NCBI GenBank assembly: GCA_012515235.1
Contig: JAAYYU010000141.1
Coordinates: 1-32,746 of the forward strand
Source: Candidatus Anammoximicrobium sp.
Lineage (GTDB): Bacteria; Planctomycetota; Planctomycetia; Pirellulales; Pirellulaceae
DNA: 32,746 nt
Direction of reading: 5' to 3'
Shown: in pieces, positions 16,214 to 24,240 of the stretch
Numbering within the stretch: position 1 is the first letter of the stretch
Layout: the number at the start of each line of letters is the position of its first letter
Translations under genes and position numbers: made by a program
The notes under the pieces: model-generated
Databases searched by the model: none
The model's input: only the letters and a program-made list of their open reading frames with translations
Told to the model about the DNA's origin: nothing

Positions 16214-16570
16214 ATGACTATTATCAGCCTTGCCAAGCGGCGGGATACTCCCGTCGTTGTGATCGATGATGAACGACTTCGAGACGACGGCGGTCTGCAG
16301 GAGCTGTACCTCGATATCGTGGCCCAGTTGGAGGACGGCGGCAAGACGAATCTGCTGCTCGATCTCGCGCTGGTCCGAGGCATCACCTCGGCCGGGTTGA
16401 ACATGATGATCCGGATCAAGAACAAGTGCGACGAGAAAGGCACCACGCTGCACCTTTGCCAGCTTCAGCCGGTCGTGGCGGAAGTCTTTCACAAGACCAG
16501 GCTTCGTCCGCTGTTTCGGATTCACGACACGGTCGCCGCTGGTCTGGCCACGATCCAGGGGCCGGAGTGA
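16214..16570 (+). CDS. STAS-domain anti-sigma factor antagonist-like protein
   Basis: A 118-residue single STAS domain protein. The core strand-loop-helix is LLLDLALVRGITSAGLNMMIRIKNKC (from residue 47), where S59 sits at the place of the phosphorylatable serine of SpoIIAA-like antagonists. VVVID and TTLHLCQLQPVVAEVF complete the fold. The start at ATG 16214 gives a normal STAS N-terminus; a TTG at 16142 would add 24 residues with no support. No serine kinase or anti-sigma protein lies beside it. The next gene (ComEA-like) begins ~90 bases downstream on the same strand. Confidence 0.85.
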   Translation: MTIISLAKRRDTPVVVIDDERLRDDGGLQELYLDIVAQLEDGGKTNLLLDLALVRGITSAGLNMMIRIKNKCDEKGTTLHLCQLQPVVAEVFHKTRLRPLFRIHDTVAAGLATIQGPE

Positions 16571-16660
16571 GCCTTGGCGCGGCGGTCCGGTTCGCCAGGC
16601 TTGCTTCCCCACGTGGCTTCCAGCGGCAAATCTCAGCTCAGGACGCCTTCTCCTCGGCCT

Positions 16661-17125
16661 ATGGACATCCCGCCGAAGAATCCGAATTCCGATCGTGCCG
16701 GCGCGTCCCCGCTGTTGCGGCGACTGGATCAGGCCACGGTCGCCCTGTTGCTGGCCGTCTCGCTGCTGCTGATGGCGCTGGCGGTCCTGACGCGGTATTG
16801 GCAAGGCCGAGGTTTGATTGAAATCGACCGGGCGCCGCCGCAGGTGATCGACTTTCGCGTGGACATCAACCGCGCCGGCTGGCCGGAACTCGCCCTGCTG
16901 CCCGACGTGGGAGAAACGCTCGCGCGGCGGATCGTGGAATCTCGCCAGCAAAACGGCCCGTTTGTGGACCAGCAAGACTTGCTCCGCGTGCCGGGCGTCG
17001 GCCCGCTCACGCTGGAAAAAATGCGCCCCTACCTGCTGCCCTTGGCGAGTGCCGGCGATCTGACCCGCGGCGGCGAGGGGGCCTTGGCCCGTCCAGCGGC
17101 GGCGGCAGCTGGCTCAGTCGAATAA
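16661..17125 (+). CDS. ComEA-like helix-hairpin-helix membrane protein
   Basis: A 154-residue protein with one N-terminal transmembrane helix (about residues 26-44, rich in Leu/Ala) and a C-terminal helix-hairpin-helix pair (about 66-125): VDINRAGWPELALLPDVG, then RIVESRQQNGPFVDQQDLLRVPGVGPLTLEKM. This is the ComEA DNA-binding layout. In known systems ComEA captures transforming DNA at the periplasmic side; here a DNA-uptake role is only suggested, as no comEC or pilus operon is adjacent. The ATG at 16661 has no clear ribosome-binding site; a TTG at 16574 would add 29 residues. Its 3' end overlaps ruvB by 12 bases in convergent orientation. Confidence 0.82.
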   Translation: MDIPPKNPNSDRAGASPLLRRLDQATVALLLAVSLLLMALAVLTRYWQGRGLIEIDRAPPQVIDFRVDINRAGWPELALLPDVGETLARRIVESRQQNGPFVDQQDLLRVPGVGPLTLEKMRPYLLPLASAGDLTRGGEGALARPAAAAAGSVE

Positions 17126-18145
17126 TCGCTTCTGAGGCTCAGGATCGCCGTCCGCTGCCGGCTTGATCTTCAGGTGCTGATAGCCTTTGGCCGTAACCAC
17201 GCGCCCACGCGGGCTGCGGACGAGCAACTCGCTGCGCAGCAGGAACGGCTCGACTTCATCCTCCAGCGTATCGGTCGAGGTGTTCATCGTGTGGGCAATC
17301 GCTTCGATGCCCGCGGGACCGCCGCCGAACACGCGGATAATCGTCATCAGGTAATCGCGGTCCAGTTTGGCCAGACCGAGCACGTCGATGCCCGCCATTT
17401 TCAGGGCCGCCCGCGCCACGGCCAGCGTCACTCGGCCGTCGGCCTTGGTTTCGGCGTAATCCCGCACCCAACGCAGGGCGTTGTTGGCGATCCGCGGCGT
17501 GCTGCGGCTGCGGGCCGCGATTTCCCGCGCCGCGTCGTCCTCCAAGGGCACCGACAGCTTGCACGCATTGCGGCGCAGGATTTCCGTCAATTCCTCGACC
17601 GAGTAGAAGCCCAGGTGTTCGCGGACCGGGAACCGGTCGCGGAGCGGACCGGACAGCATCCCGGCCCGTGTCGTGGCTCCGATCAGCGTGAACGGTTTCA
17701 GCCACAGGTTGTGCGTGCGGGCGTTGACGCCTTCGCCCAGGACGATGTCGATGCGGAAGTCCTCCATCGCCGTATACAGGTACTCTTCAACCGCCCGCGG
17801 CAGGCGATGGATCTCGTCGATGAACAGAACCGAACGCTCTTCGGCGTTGGTGAGGTAGGGCACCAAATCCTTGGGGGCTTTGATCGCGGGCCCACTGGCC
17901 AGTTGCACACCTACGCCCAGTTCGCGGGGGATGCACAGCGCAAAGGTCGTCTTGCCCAGCCCCGGTGGTCCGTCAAACAGCACGTGGCCCAACGGGTCGC
18001 CGCGTTTGCGTGCGGCGTCGACGACGATCATCAGCCGCTCGTAGACCTCGCGCTGGCCGACCATCTCGGACATGCGTTGCGGGCGCAAGTCGCGGTCTTC
18101 CTCTTCCTTGCTGGAGTAGCTTTTGAGAATCGTTTCCCGAGCCAT
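17114..18145 (-). CDS. ruvB: Holliday junction branch migration DNA helicase
   Basis: A 343-residue AAA+ ATPase, the motor of the RuvAB complex that moves Holliday junctions during recombination. Walker A is GPPGLGKTT (residues 59-67), Walker B FIDEIH (108-113), sensor 1 GATTRAGMLSGPLRDRF, and the C-terminal winged helix includes RVFGGGPAGIEAIA and RSPRGRVVTAKGYQHL. Full length. ruvA and ruvC are absent; instead the gene follows two zinc-ribbon membrane proteins with a 12-base gap, implying co-transcription with genes of unrelated-looking function. Confidence 0.97.
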   Translation of the reverse strand: MARETILKSYSSKEEEDRDLRPQRMSEMVGQREVYERLMIVVDAARKRGDPLGHVLFDGPPGLGKTTFALCIPRELGVGVQLASGPAIKAPKDLVPYLTNAEERSVLFIDEIHRLPRAVEEYLYTAMEDFRIDIVLGEGVNARTHNLWLKPFTLIGATTRAGMLSGPLRDRFPVREHLGFYSVEELTEILRRNACKLSVPLEDDAAREIAARSRSTPRIANNALRWVRDYAETKADGRVTLAVARAALKMAGIDVLGLAKLDRDYLMTIIRVFGGGPAGIEAIAHTMNTSTDTLEDEVEPFLLRSELLVRSPRGRVVTAKGYQHLKIKPAADGDPEPQKRLFD

Positions 18146-18157
18146 GACCCCTCCGTG

Positions 18158-19132
18158 TTACGCCGCTGCAACGCCCATCACGATAAAGAATAGCACGAAG
18201 GCGAGCAGCACAACAGCGGCAATCGCGGCGGCAATCTTCTTCCAGGAGACCGGCGCCCGGCCCGTCGCTCGCCCCGTCTGGCCGTTGACCAGGAACCGGT
18301 AGACCTGTTCCTGGTAGCGATAGGCCATGATCCAGACCGGCAGCAAGACGGTGGAACTGGACAGGCCCTCCAGCCGCACGTTGACCTTCAGATTGCGGCA
18401 CTGGCCGGGCACTAACGGCCGGCACGCGGCTTGCTCCAGTCGCTCCAGGTCCTGATGCGCCAGCGGCCGGGCGTATTTCCTCTGCACCCGGAATTGCTCC
18501 ACGATCACGTTCTCCGTGTCGACCTCGGCGTACGGCTGCGCTTGAGCCAGGTCGAACGGGCACAGGGCCTCCGTTTCGGCGGGCGTCAACGCCCCGCTGG
18601 CGCCGATCAGCAGTCCGGCGTAGTTGCCGCGGTGCTCTCCGAACACCGGCGTCCAATCCCCGCGAGCTCCGGACGGCGTGACGCTGCTGTCGGCCGTCCA
18701 GTAGGTGAACGTGCGGGCCTCAAACACCCAGTACGGCACGAAGACGGGCGTGACCTTCGTCAGCACCGCGGCGGAAGCCAGATCGCCGGGCCGCCAGAAA
18801 CCGCTGCCCAGCCAGCGGCGGAGCAAGTCCTCGGCCGCCGGGCGGTCAACCGCAAACGGCACGACGCGGTCCGCCGAGAGCAGCTGCGCGTCCTGCTGGT
18901 GCTGCAGTTGCTCGGAACCGCAGAACGGACATCGCAAGTTCTGCGCCGACGCATCATAGCTCATCGACGCCCCGCAGCCCTGACAGAGGAAGTTGTGCGT
19001 CAAGGTGTGGGTGGGCAGCGGTTGCCGGGCGTCCGCACGAGGCGGCAACTCGGTGCCGCAATTGGCGCAGAACAGGTCCTCTTCGTCCTGCAGCGCGCCA
19101 CAGACGGTGCATTTCCCCAAGTCGCCGCTCAT
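18158..19132 (-). CDS. double zinc-ribbon, C-terminally anchored membrane protein
   Basis: A 324-residue protein with two zinc ribbons at the N-terminus (C8, C11, C22, C25 and C50, C53, C68, C71), a central domain containing VPFAVDRPAAEDLLRRWLGSGFWRPGDL and VPYWVFEA, and one transmembrane helix at the C-terminus (about 298-322). This layout resembles TFIIB-type zinc-ribbon membrane proteins such as the YdjG-like family, whose biochemical role is not settled. It is a paralogue of the gene just upstream: both share the WxRPGDL/PYW core, an LP-VY/WI-LTYRY segment, and an almost identical RFLVNGQTGKxxGxxPVSW before the membrane helix. It ends 12 bases before ruvB. Confidence 0.8.
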   Translation of the reverse strand: MSGDLGKCTVCGALQDEEDLFCANCGTELPPRADARQPLPTHTLTHNFLCQGCGASMSYDASAQNLRCPFCGSEQLQHQQDAQLLSADRVVPFAVDRPAAEDLLRRWLGSGFWRPGDLASAAVLTKVTPVFVPYWVFEARTFTYWTADSSVTPSGARGDWTPVFGEHRGNYAGLLIGASGALTPAETEALCPFDLAQAQPYAEVDTENVIVEQFRVQRKYARPLAHQDLERLEQAACRPLVPGQCRNLKVNVRLEGLSSSTVLLPVWIMAYRYQEQVYRFLVNGQTGRATGRAPVSWKKIAAAIAAVVLLAFVLFFIVMGVAAA

Positions 19133-19197
19133 GCCTCGCCTTCAACTCCCTGCCGGAAGAACGCTCCCGGCCCGCGCCTTCGCCTCGCTCTTCGCGC

Positions 19198-20310
19198 TTA
19201 CCGCCCCAGCCACATCGCCAGCAAGATCAAGATCGCGAGCAAAACGACTCCGCCGCCAGCTGCCAGCAGCACGCGCCGCCACGAAACCGGCTTGTTGCCG
19301 GCCACCTTTCCCGTCTGGCCGTTCACCAGAAAGCGATACAGCTGGTCCCGGTAGCGATAGGTCAACAAGTAGACCGGCAACAGGCAGAGATCCGAGTTCA
19401 CGTGCGAAAACTGAGTCTCGACGTGCAGATCCCGATGGGTGTCGCCCGGCAGGAAAGACGCTACGCCGGCCTGTTCGCGAGCCAGAAACTCCTGCCGGCA
19501 GACCGCCAAAGCTTCCTCCCGCGCCACCGAGTATTCCTCGCACAGCCAGCCCGCGAGAAAATAGGGCTGAAACCGCTTCAACGCGGGCAACTGGAACGGC
19601 ATGACCCCGTTCGCTTCCCGCTGCGGCAAGCCGCGACTCCCGGAAACCAGGTAACCGCTGTAGTAGCGGTGGTGCCGGCCAGCCAAAGGCCACCACTCCG
19701 TCTCGCGGACTTGCCGCGTCCTGGTGACGAGATTGCCCTTGGAATCGCGCTGGGTGTAGGTCTCGGTGCGGTACCAGTACTCGCCGATCGTCGCGCGCCA
19801 TTGGCTTTCGGCCCGCATCGAGAACGACCAGAACGGCAGGTAGATCCCTTTCTGCTTGTCGACGATCTGGGCGGCCCGCAAATCGCCCGGCCGAAACCAC
19901 GAGTTCTGGCGGATCCACTGCTGGAATTTCTCCCGCGCCTGTTCGGGCGTCACCGCAAAACCGACCACGAACTCCGGACGCTGCCGCCCCGTCTGCTCCG
20001 GCGCGAACTCGACGACGTAGGTCGAATCGCAGAACGGGCAGACGTAACTCCGCTGCCGCTGGTCCGTCGCCATCTCGCTGCCGCAGTTCTGGCAGCGCAG
20101 GAACGTTGACGGCGCAGCGTCCGGCGCCGCCGCGGCCTGGGTCGGGTTCGGAGAACCGCACGCCGGACAGAACTTGTCTTCGGGTTCCACCGGGCAACCG
20201 CAGGACTCACACGGGATTCCCCGCGGCGCCGTCACGTCGCAATCGACCACCTGGCCGGCGTTTTCGTCGCCACGGACCGCCTCGGCAGATACGACTTCCA
20301 ACTCGGCCAT
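19198..20310 (-). CDS. zinc-ribbon membrane protein, paralogue of downstream gene
   Basis: A 370-residue protein: zinc ribbons at C34/C37/C48/C51 and C73/C76/C91/C94, a central domain (FAVTPEQAREKFQQWIRQNSWFRPGDL, IYLPFWSF), then LPVYLLTYRYRDQLYRFLVNGQTGK and a C-terminal transmembrane helix (about 345-368). It differs from its paralogue by an Ala/Pro linker between ribbons and a tyrosine-rich insertion (EYWYRTETYTQRDSKG) in the middle. Function unknown. It is the first gene of the run leading to ruvB, 65 bases before the second paralogue. Confidence 0.8.
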   Translation of the reverse strand: MAELEVVSAEAVRGDENAGQVVDCDVTAPRGIPCESCGCPVEPEDKFCPACGSPNPTQAAAAPDAAPSTFLRCQNCGSEMATDQRQRSYVCPFCDSTYVVEFAPEQTGRQRPEFVVGFAVTPEQAREKFQQWIRQNSWFRPGDLRAAQIVDKQKGIYLPFWSFSMRAESQWRATIGEYWYRTETYTQRDSKGNLVTRTRQVRETEWWPLAGRHHRYYSGYLVSGSRGLPQREANGVMPFQLPALKRFQPYFLAGWLCEEYSVAREEALAVCRQEFLAREQAGVASFLPGDTHRDLHVETQFSHVNSDLCLLPVYLLTYRYRDQLYRFLVNGQTGKVAGNKPVSWRRVLLAAGGGVVLLAILILLAMWLGR

Positions 20311-20705
20311 AAATACCCTAACACCAAGGACACGCGACCACGCGTTTGTGCAGCTGTTACCATAGCCCTTCAGGGCGCGAGATCAACGGGTGTGGCGGGA
20401 ATGCCGGAGTTCCCCTAGATTGGGAGACCACCAAACCCGTCACCCCCCCTTGCGGCGCGCCGCTCAGACGCTACCATAAATAGCAACCAAGGTCGCCATC
20501 CGTCAAACGGAAATGGCTCATCAGGCCGCATGAAAAAGGCCTCATGGAAAAGGCTTCCTGGCCAAGGGCCGATGGAAACCGGATTCCTCGAGTGCGTGGC
20601 GGGGCCGATGAAAACGCGTCGGGACGGCGGAGCGGGACCCTGGCTGCTGTTCGAGGCGGCCGGAGGAATTCCTTCACAGAATTTTTCAACGCAGAAAGAT
20701 GTGTC
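20311..20705. other. 395-bp divergent intergenic region
   Basis: This gap lies between the zinc-ribbon gene and the response regulator gene. I see no supported coding sequence: the open frames on both strands lack ribosome-binding sites, and one is merely an upstream extension of the response regulator frame. It must carry promoters for both sides, but no clear -35/-10 pair or operator repeat stands out. Confidence 0.5.
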
Positions 20706-21338
20706 ATGGCAATTCGAGTTCTGTTGGCAGACGACCATGAGGTCGTGCGGCGTGGGTTGAGAAGCCTGTTTGAGGACACCGACATTCAGGTCGTGGCGGA
20801 GGCTTCCAGCGGGCACGAGGCTCTAAAACTGGCCAAAGAGAAGAAGTTGGATGTGGTCCTGCTGGACGTCCGGATGCCTGACATGGACGGCCTGAATGTC
20901 CTGGGCCGGATCAAGTTGGACCGTCCGGATCTGCCCGTGCTGATCATCTCCACCTACGACAACCCGACCTACGTGGCACGGGCGGTCGCGTTGGGGGCGG
21001 CGGGCTATGTGTTGAAGGACTCGGATCGCAACCGACTGCTGACGGCGGTTCGCGGCGCAGCCACCGGGGAGCCCATCTGGACGCGCGAGGAACTGCGGCG
21101 TGTGACTGGCGCGTTGGCGACCCCGCGGTTGAATGCCGAAATGGAAGTGCCCTTGACGCAGCGTGAAAGCGAAGTGCTGAAGCAACTGGCCCTGGGACTG
21201 ACCAACAAGGAAATCGCCCAGGCGTTGCACATCAGCTACGAAACGGTCAAGGAGCACGTCCAGCACATCCTCCGCAAGATCGGCGTGACCGACAGGACCC
21301 AAGCCGCCGTGTGGGCGGTGCGGAAGCAACTGGTCTAG
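20706..21338 (+). CDS. NarL/FixJ-type response regulator
   Basis: A 210-residue two-component response regulator: N-terminal receiver with the acidic pair D9-D10, phosphoacceptor D54 (VLLDVRMPDMDG), conserved S/T (IIST) and K in YVLKDS, then a LuxR-type helix-turn-helix (about 148-208; LTQRESEVLKQLALGLTNKEIAQALHISYETVKEHVQHIL). Start at ATG 20706; an in-frame ATG at 20544 adds an unrelated 54-residue stretch. It is an orphan: no kinase gene adjoins it. Candidate partners in the window are the soluble kinase at 14097-14837 or the hybrid kinase at 28752, but nothing links them directly. Confidence 0.93.
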   Translation: MAIRVLLADDHEVVRRGLRSLFEDTDIQVVAEASSGHEALKLAKEKKLDVVLLDVRMPDMDGLNVLGRIKLDRPDLPVLIISTYDNPTYVARAVALGAAGYVLKDSDRNRLLTAVRGAATGEPIWTREELRRVTGALATPRLNAEMEVPLTQRESEVLKQLALGLTNKEIAQALHISYETVKEHVQHILRKIGVTDRTQAAVWAVRKQLV

Positions 21339-21598
21339 TGCTTGGTCAAGCATCCGCGGGGCGGGTAGGGCGGAATTCACTCCCCCCCAAGACGGGCCAA
21401 GGTTTGCCCCATGATCCCGCGACTCATGGGGCCAGAGCATCAGGCATCTGTCGAAAGGTCCGCTGTGTCTGGGGGGCGTGCGGTCGCCCAGGCACGCTGG
21501 AACCGCCGGAGGGCGAGGTTCCCGCTAACGACGCGACGCCGTCGACGGCCACAAACGATTCCCGGTCTTGCTCACGCGCTCGCAGAGAAAGGACAGTC

Positions 21599-22951
21599 AT
21601 GGCCAAAAGCACGGATATCACCCTTCGGCGTGTTTCCACTTCGACGCAGCGTTTCGCCTACCGAACTCCGATCAAGTTCGGCGGCCGAGTGGTGGATGAT
21701 GTGGTGCTGCTCGATGTCGAAGTCGAGGTCGAGACGCGCGACGGCCGCCGCGGTACTGGATTCGGGTCGATGCCCATGGGAAACGCCTGGGCTTGGCCCA
21801 GTCAGCAAGTGTCTTCCGACGACACGCTCTCGGCGATGGTCGCGCTGGGACATCGTCTCGGAAAACTGGGCGACGGGTACCGCGAAGCCGGACATCCTTT
21901 GGAGATTACCCGTGATCTGGCGGCCCAATATCAGGCCGAAGCCGAAACGGTCGTGCGCGAAGCGAGCTTGGCGGAGCCCATGCCGAGGCTGGCGCAACTG
22001 GTCGCGGCCAGTCCGCTGGAAGCCGCCATCCACGACGCCTTGGGCAAGACGCTGCAGGCCAATTCCTACAATCTGCTCGGCGCCGAGTTCGTCAATCAGG
22101 ATTTGGCGCATCACCTGACCGCCGAGTTTGCCGGCGAGTATTTGGATCGGTACACGTTGCGGGAGCCGAAACCCGAAATGCCGTTGTATCATCTGGTGGG
22201 CGCCTTGGATCCCCTGAGTGACGTGGACGTCAAGCAACCGGTCGGTGACGGGTTGCCGGAAACCCTGGGACAATGGATTCTGTCCGATGGGCTGACGCAC
22301 TTGAAGATCAAGCTTGCCGGCGACGACCTGGACTGGGACGTGCGGCGCGTCGCCGGGGTCGAACGCGTGGCGACGGCGGCGCAGCAGCAGCGGGGTTGTG
22401 CGACGTGGTATTACTCGCTGGATTTCAACGAGCGGTGTCCGAACGTGGATTACGTGCTGGATTTCCTCCGCAAGGTCCGCGAGGCGTCCCCGTCCGCCTT
22501 GGAGCGGGTGCAGTACATCGAGCAGCCGACTCATCGTGATCTGCGGGCCAATCCGGAAAACAAAATGCATGCTGCGGCGAAGATCAAACCGGTGGTCATC
22601 GACGAATCGCTGCTGGACTTGGAGAGCTTGATGCTGGCGCGCGAACTGGGCTATTCCGGCGTGGCGCTCAAAGCCTGTAAGGGCCACAGCGAGGCCTTGC
22701 TGATGGGCGCCGCCGCCCAGAAGTATCGCCTGTTCCTGTGCGTCCAGGACTTGACTTGCATCGGCCGCTCGTTCCTGCATTCAGCCAGCCTGGCAGCACG
22801 GGTTCCGACCGTCGCGGCGATCGAGGGGAACGGCCGGCAGTACTGCCCCGCCGGAAACAAGGACTGGGAAGGCCCGTTTCCCGGCATGTTCCGCGTCACG
22901 CGGGGCGTGGTGGAAACGCGGGAACTGAACGGCCTCGGACTTGGCTACTGA
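21599..22951 (+). CDS. enolase superfamily (mandelate racemase/muconate-lactonizing-like) enzyme
   Basis: A 450-residue protein with the two-domain enolase-superfamily layout. In the barrel the catalytic pattern is visible: KIK (K236, K238), metal ligand D275 in SLDFNE, E308 in YIEQPT, D335/E336 in VIDESLLD and a second lysine K358 in VALKACKG. The two-lysine pattern fits the muconate-lactonizing/dipeptide epimerase branch more than mandelate racemase. The substrate is not identifiable. AGAAAGGA lies just before ATG 21599. It is longer than usual, with an extended C-terminus (EGNGRQYCPAGNKDWEGPFP) after the barrel. Its stop codon overlaps that of the convergent membrane gene by 7 bases. Confidence 0.87.
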   Translation: MAKSTDITLRRVSTSTQRFAYRTPIKFGGRVVDDVVLLDVEVEVETRDGRRGTGFGSMPMGNAWAWPSQQVSSDDTLSAMVALGHRLGKLGDGYREAGHPLEITRDLAAQYQAEAETVVREASLAEPMPRLAQLVAASPLEAAIHDALGKTLQANSYNLLGAEFVNQDLAHHLTAEFAGEYLDRYTLREPKPEMPLYHLVGALDPLSDVDVKQPVGDGLPETLGQWILSDGLTHLKIKLAGDDLDWDVRRVAGVERVATAAQQQRGCATWYYSLDFNERCPNVDYVLDFLRKVREASPSALERVQYIEQPTHRDLRANPENKMHAAAKIKPVVIDESLLDLESLMLARELGYSGVALKACKGHSEALLMGAAAQKYRLFLCVQDLTCIGRSFLHSASLAARVPTVAAIEGNGRQYCPAGNKDWEGPFPGMFRVTRGVVETRELNGLGLGY

Positions 22952-23871
22952 CCGCGCTGCCACGGACTTTGCTCCGGCGGCGTCGCCGGAGCCAGATGGA
23001 GCCGGTGTCCTTGACGCGGGCTCCGCCAGAAACCGAACTGCTGCCCATAGGGTTGCGTCTCTGACGTGTGCAGGAAGACCCCCAACGGCCCCCATTTGCT
23101 TTCCACAAGCACGATTCCATCGTCCCCCACGAAACGCACCAGTCCGGTGTGCAACGCGCCGCCTGAATCGTCGCGATAGACGACCACGTCTCCCGCCTGG
23201 GCTCGCGAAACGGGCTCGTAACCGTTGTCGTTCAGAATCGTATCCACATCCTTGCTCTGGATGACGTGCGTCCCGCCCGTGAAGACCCAGCCGTGGCAGT
23301 TGCAGACCGTATTCGGGCCTTCGAGCCGGATCACTTCATGCGTGAAACGCTCCATTTCCAGCAAAGAGGCTTCCAACGCTTCGGGAGAATGGAGATTGTC
23401 GTAGTGGAACAGATCAATTTCACGCCCCAGATCCGTCAGCGCACGCGGCGCGTGGGCTTCCTTGCGCATGTCAGGGCCGGGCTCGAGGAGCATCGCCGGC
23501 AGGTCCGCCGGCCGGCTGACGTAGCGAGCATAAACCGCTGCAAAGACGGGGCTGACAACTAGCAACATCGTCCAGATGCCCCAGGGCTCCAACATGCGAT
23601 GCGCCCAGCGACGCACAAACGCGGCTTGCATCGCGTAAGCCGCCAGACAAGCCGCCGCCAAGGCCACAAGCGGACCGACCACGGCCATCGTCCGTCCGGC
23701 CGTCCACAGAATCGCGCCCAAGCCGGAGAACACCAGGACCAGCACTCCGCTAAAAACGCGTCGGGCGCGCGCCCCCCGCCTCAGCTCGAGCCAGATCCCT
23801 AGCAGTGCCAGCACGGAACCGCCGACGCCGAAACAGAGAATCGTGAAAAGAAACTCATTGGAATCGGCCAT
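22945..23871 (-). CDS. membrane protein with C-terminal papain-like (NlpC/CHAP-like) domain
   Basis: A 308-residue protein. Four hydrophobic segments fill residues 8-115, followed by a soluble domain. In that domain NCHGWVF (C192), LHTGLVRF (H241) and VESKWG (E257) are ordered like the Cys-His-acid triad of NlpC/P60 or CHAP hydrolases, and AGDVVVYRD is a typical strand before the His in those folds. Function as a cell-wall or amide hydrolase is inference; I have no family match. The start at ATG 23871 is chosen over an in-frame start nine codons earlier. It is convergent with the enolase-superfamily gene and divergent from the BBP7 gene. Confidence 0.65.
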   Translation of the reverse strand: MADSNEFLFTILCFGVGGSVLALLGIWLELRRGARARRVFSGVLVLVFSGLGAILWTAGRTMAVVGPLVALAAACLAAYAMQAAFVRRWAHRMLEPWGIWTMLLVVSPVFAAVYARYVSRPADLPAMLLEPGPDMRKEAHAPRALTDLGREIDLFHYDNLHSPEALEASLLEMERFTHEVIRLEGPNTVCNCHGWVFTGGTHVIQSKDVDTILNDNGYEPVSRAQAGDVVVYRDDSGGALHTGLVRFVGDDGIVLVESKWGPLGVFLHTSETQPYGQQFGFWRSPRQGHRLHLAPATPPEQSPWQRGQ

Positions 23872-24240
23872 TCGGTCGTGCCTTCCGGGACACCTCAACG
23901 CGAACCAGTGTCCCGACCCGTGCCCTGGAAGAAAACAGCCCTGGAACGGGCATTAACTGCGGCGTCTGACGCACTTGTGACCTCCTGACTTGGCGTCTGA
24001 TGCCTCAGTCCGCCAACGCTTTGATCAGTGTGACACCACGCGACTCCGAATTATCTCTTTCGTTCTGCAGAACAATGGATGGTTAGGCAATCTGCGCAAT
24101 CTTTTCCGAAAAAAAAGTCCGTAACGAATTGCACAAGTTTTCGGGTTGGGTTGTCGATAACGTCTACGACAACGTACGCGGCTTGCTGCGCGTGCAGCAG
24201 AAGTCTTTCTTCGAAAGCGCGTTTTCGATTGGCGAAAAAC
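23872..24240. other. 369-bp divergent intergenic region
   Basis: This is the gap between the papain-like membrane gene and the BBP7 gene. It is AT-richer than its surroundings from about 24000 and contains a run of eight A at 24110-24117. A short related sequence, GCATTAACTGCGGCGTC, near 23953 echoes the inverted repeat at 3334-3359. An open frame runs from 24079 into BBP7 but has no signal-peptide-like content, so I treat it as leader. No clear promoter pair is identified. Confidence 0.5.

Noticed and set aside
22945..22951. Convergent genes overlapping at their stop codons as a frameshift sign
   Set aside because: Both proteins appear complete; a 7-bp convergent overlap is ordinary in dense genomes. 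The same applies to the 12-bp overlap at 17114-17125.
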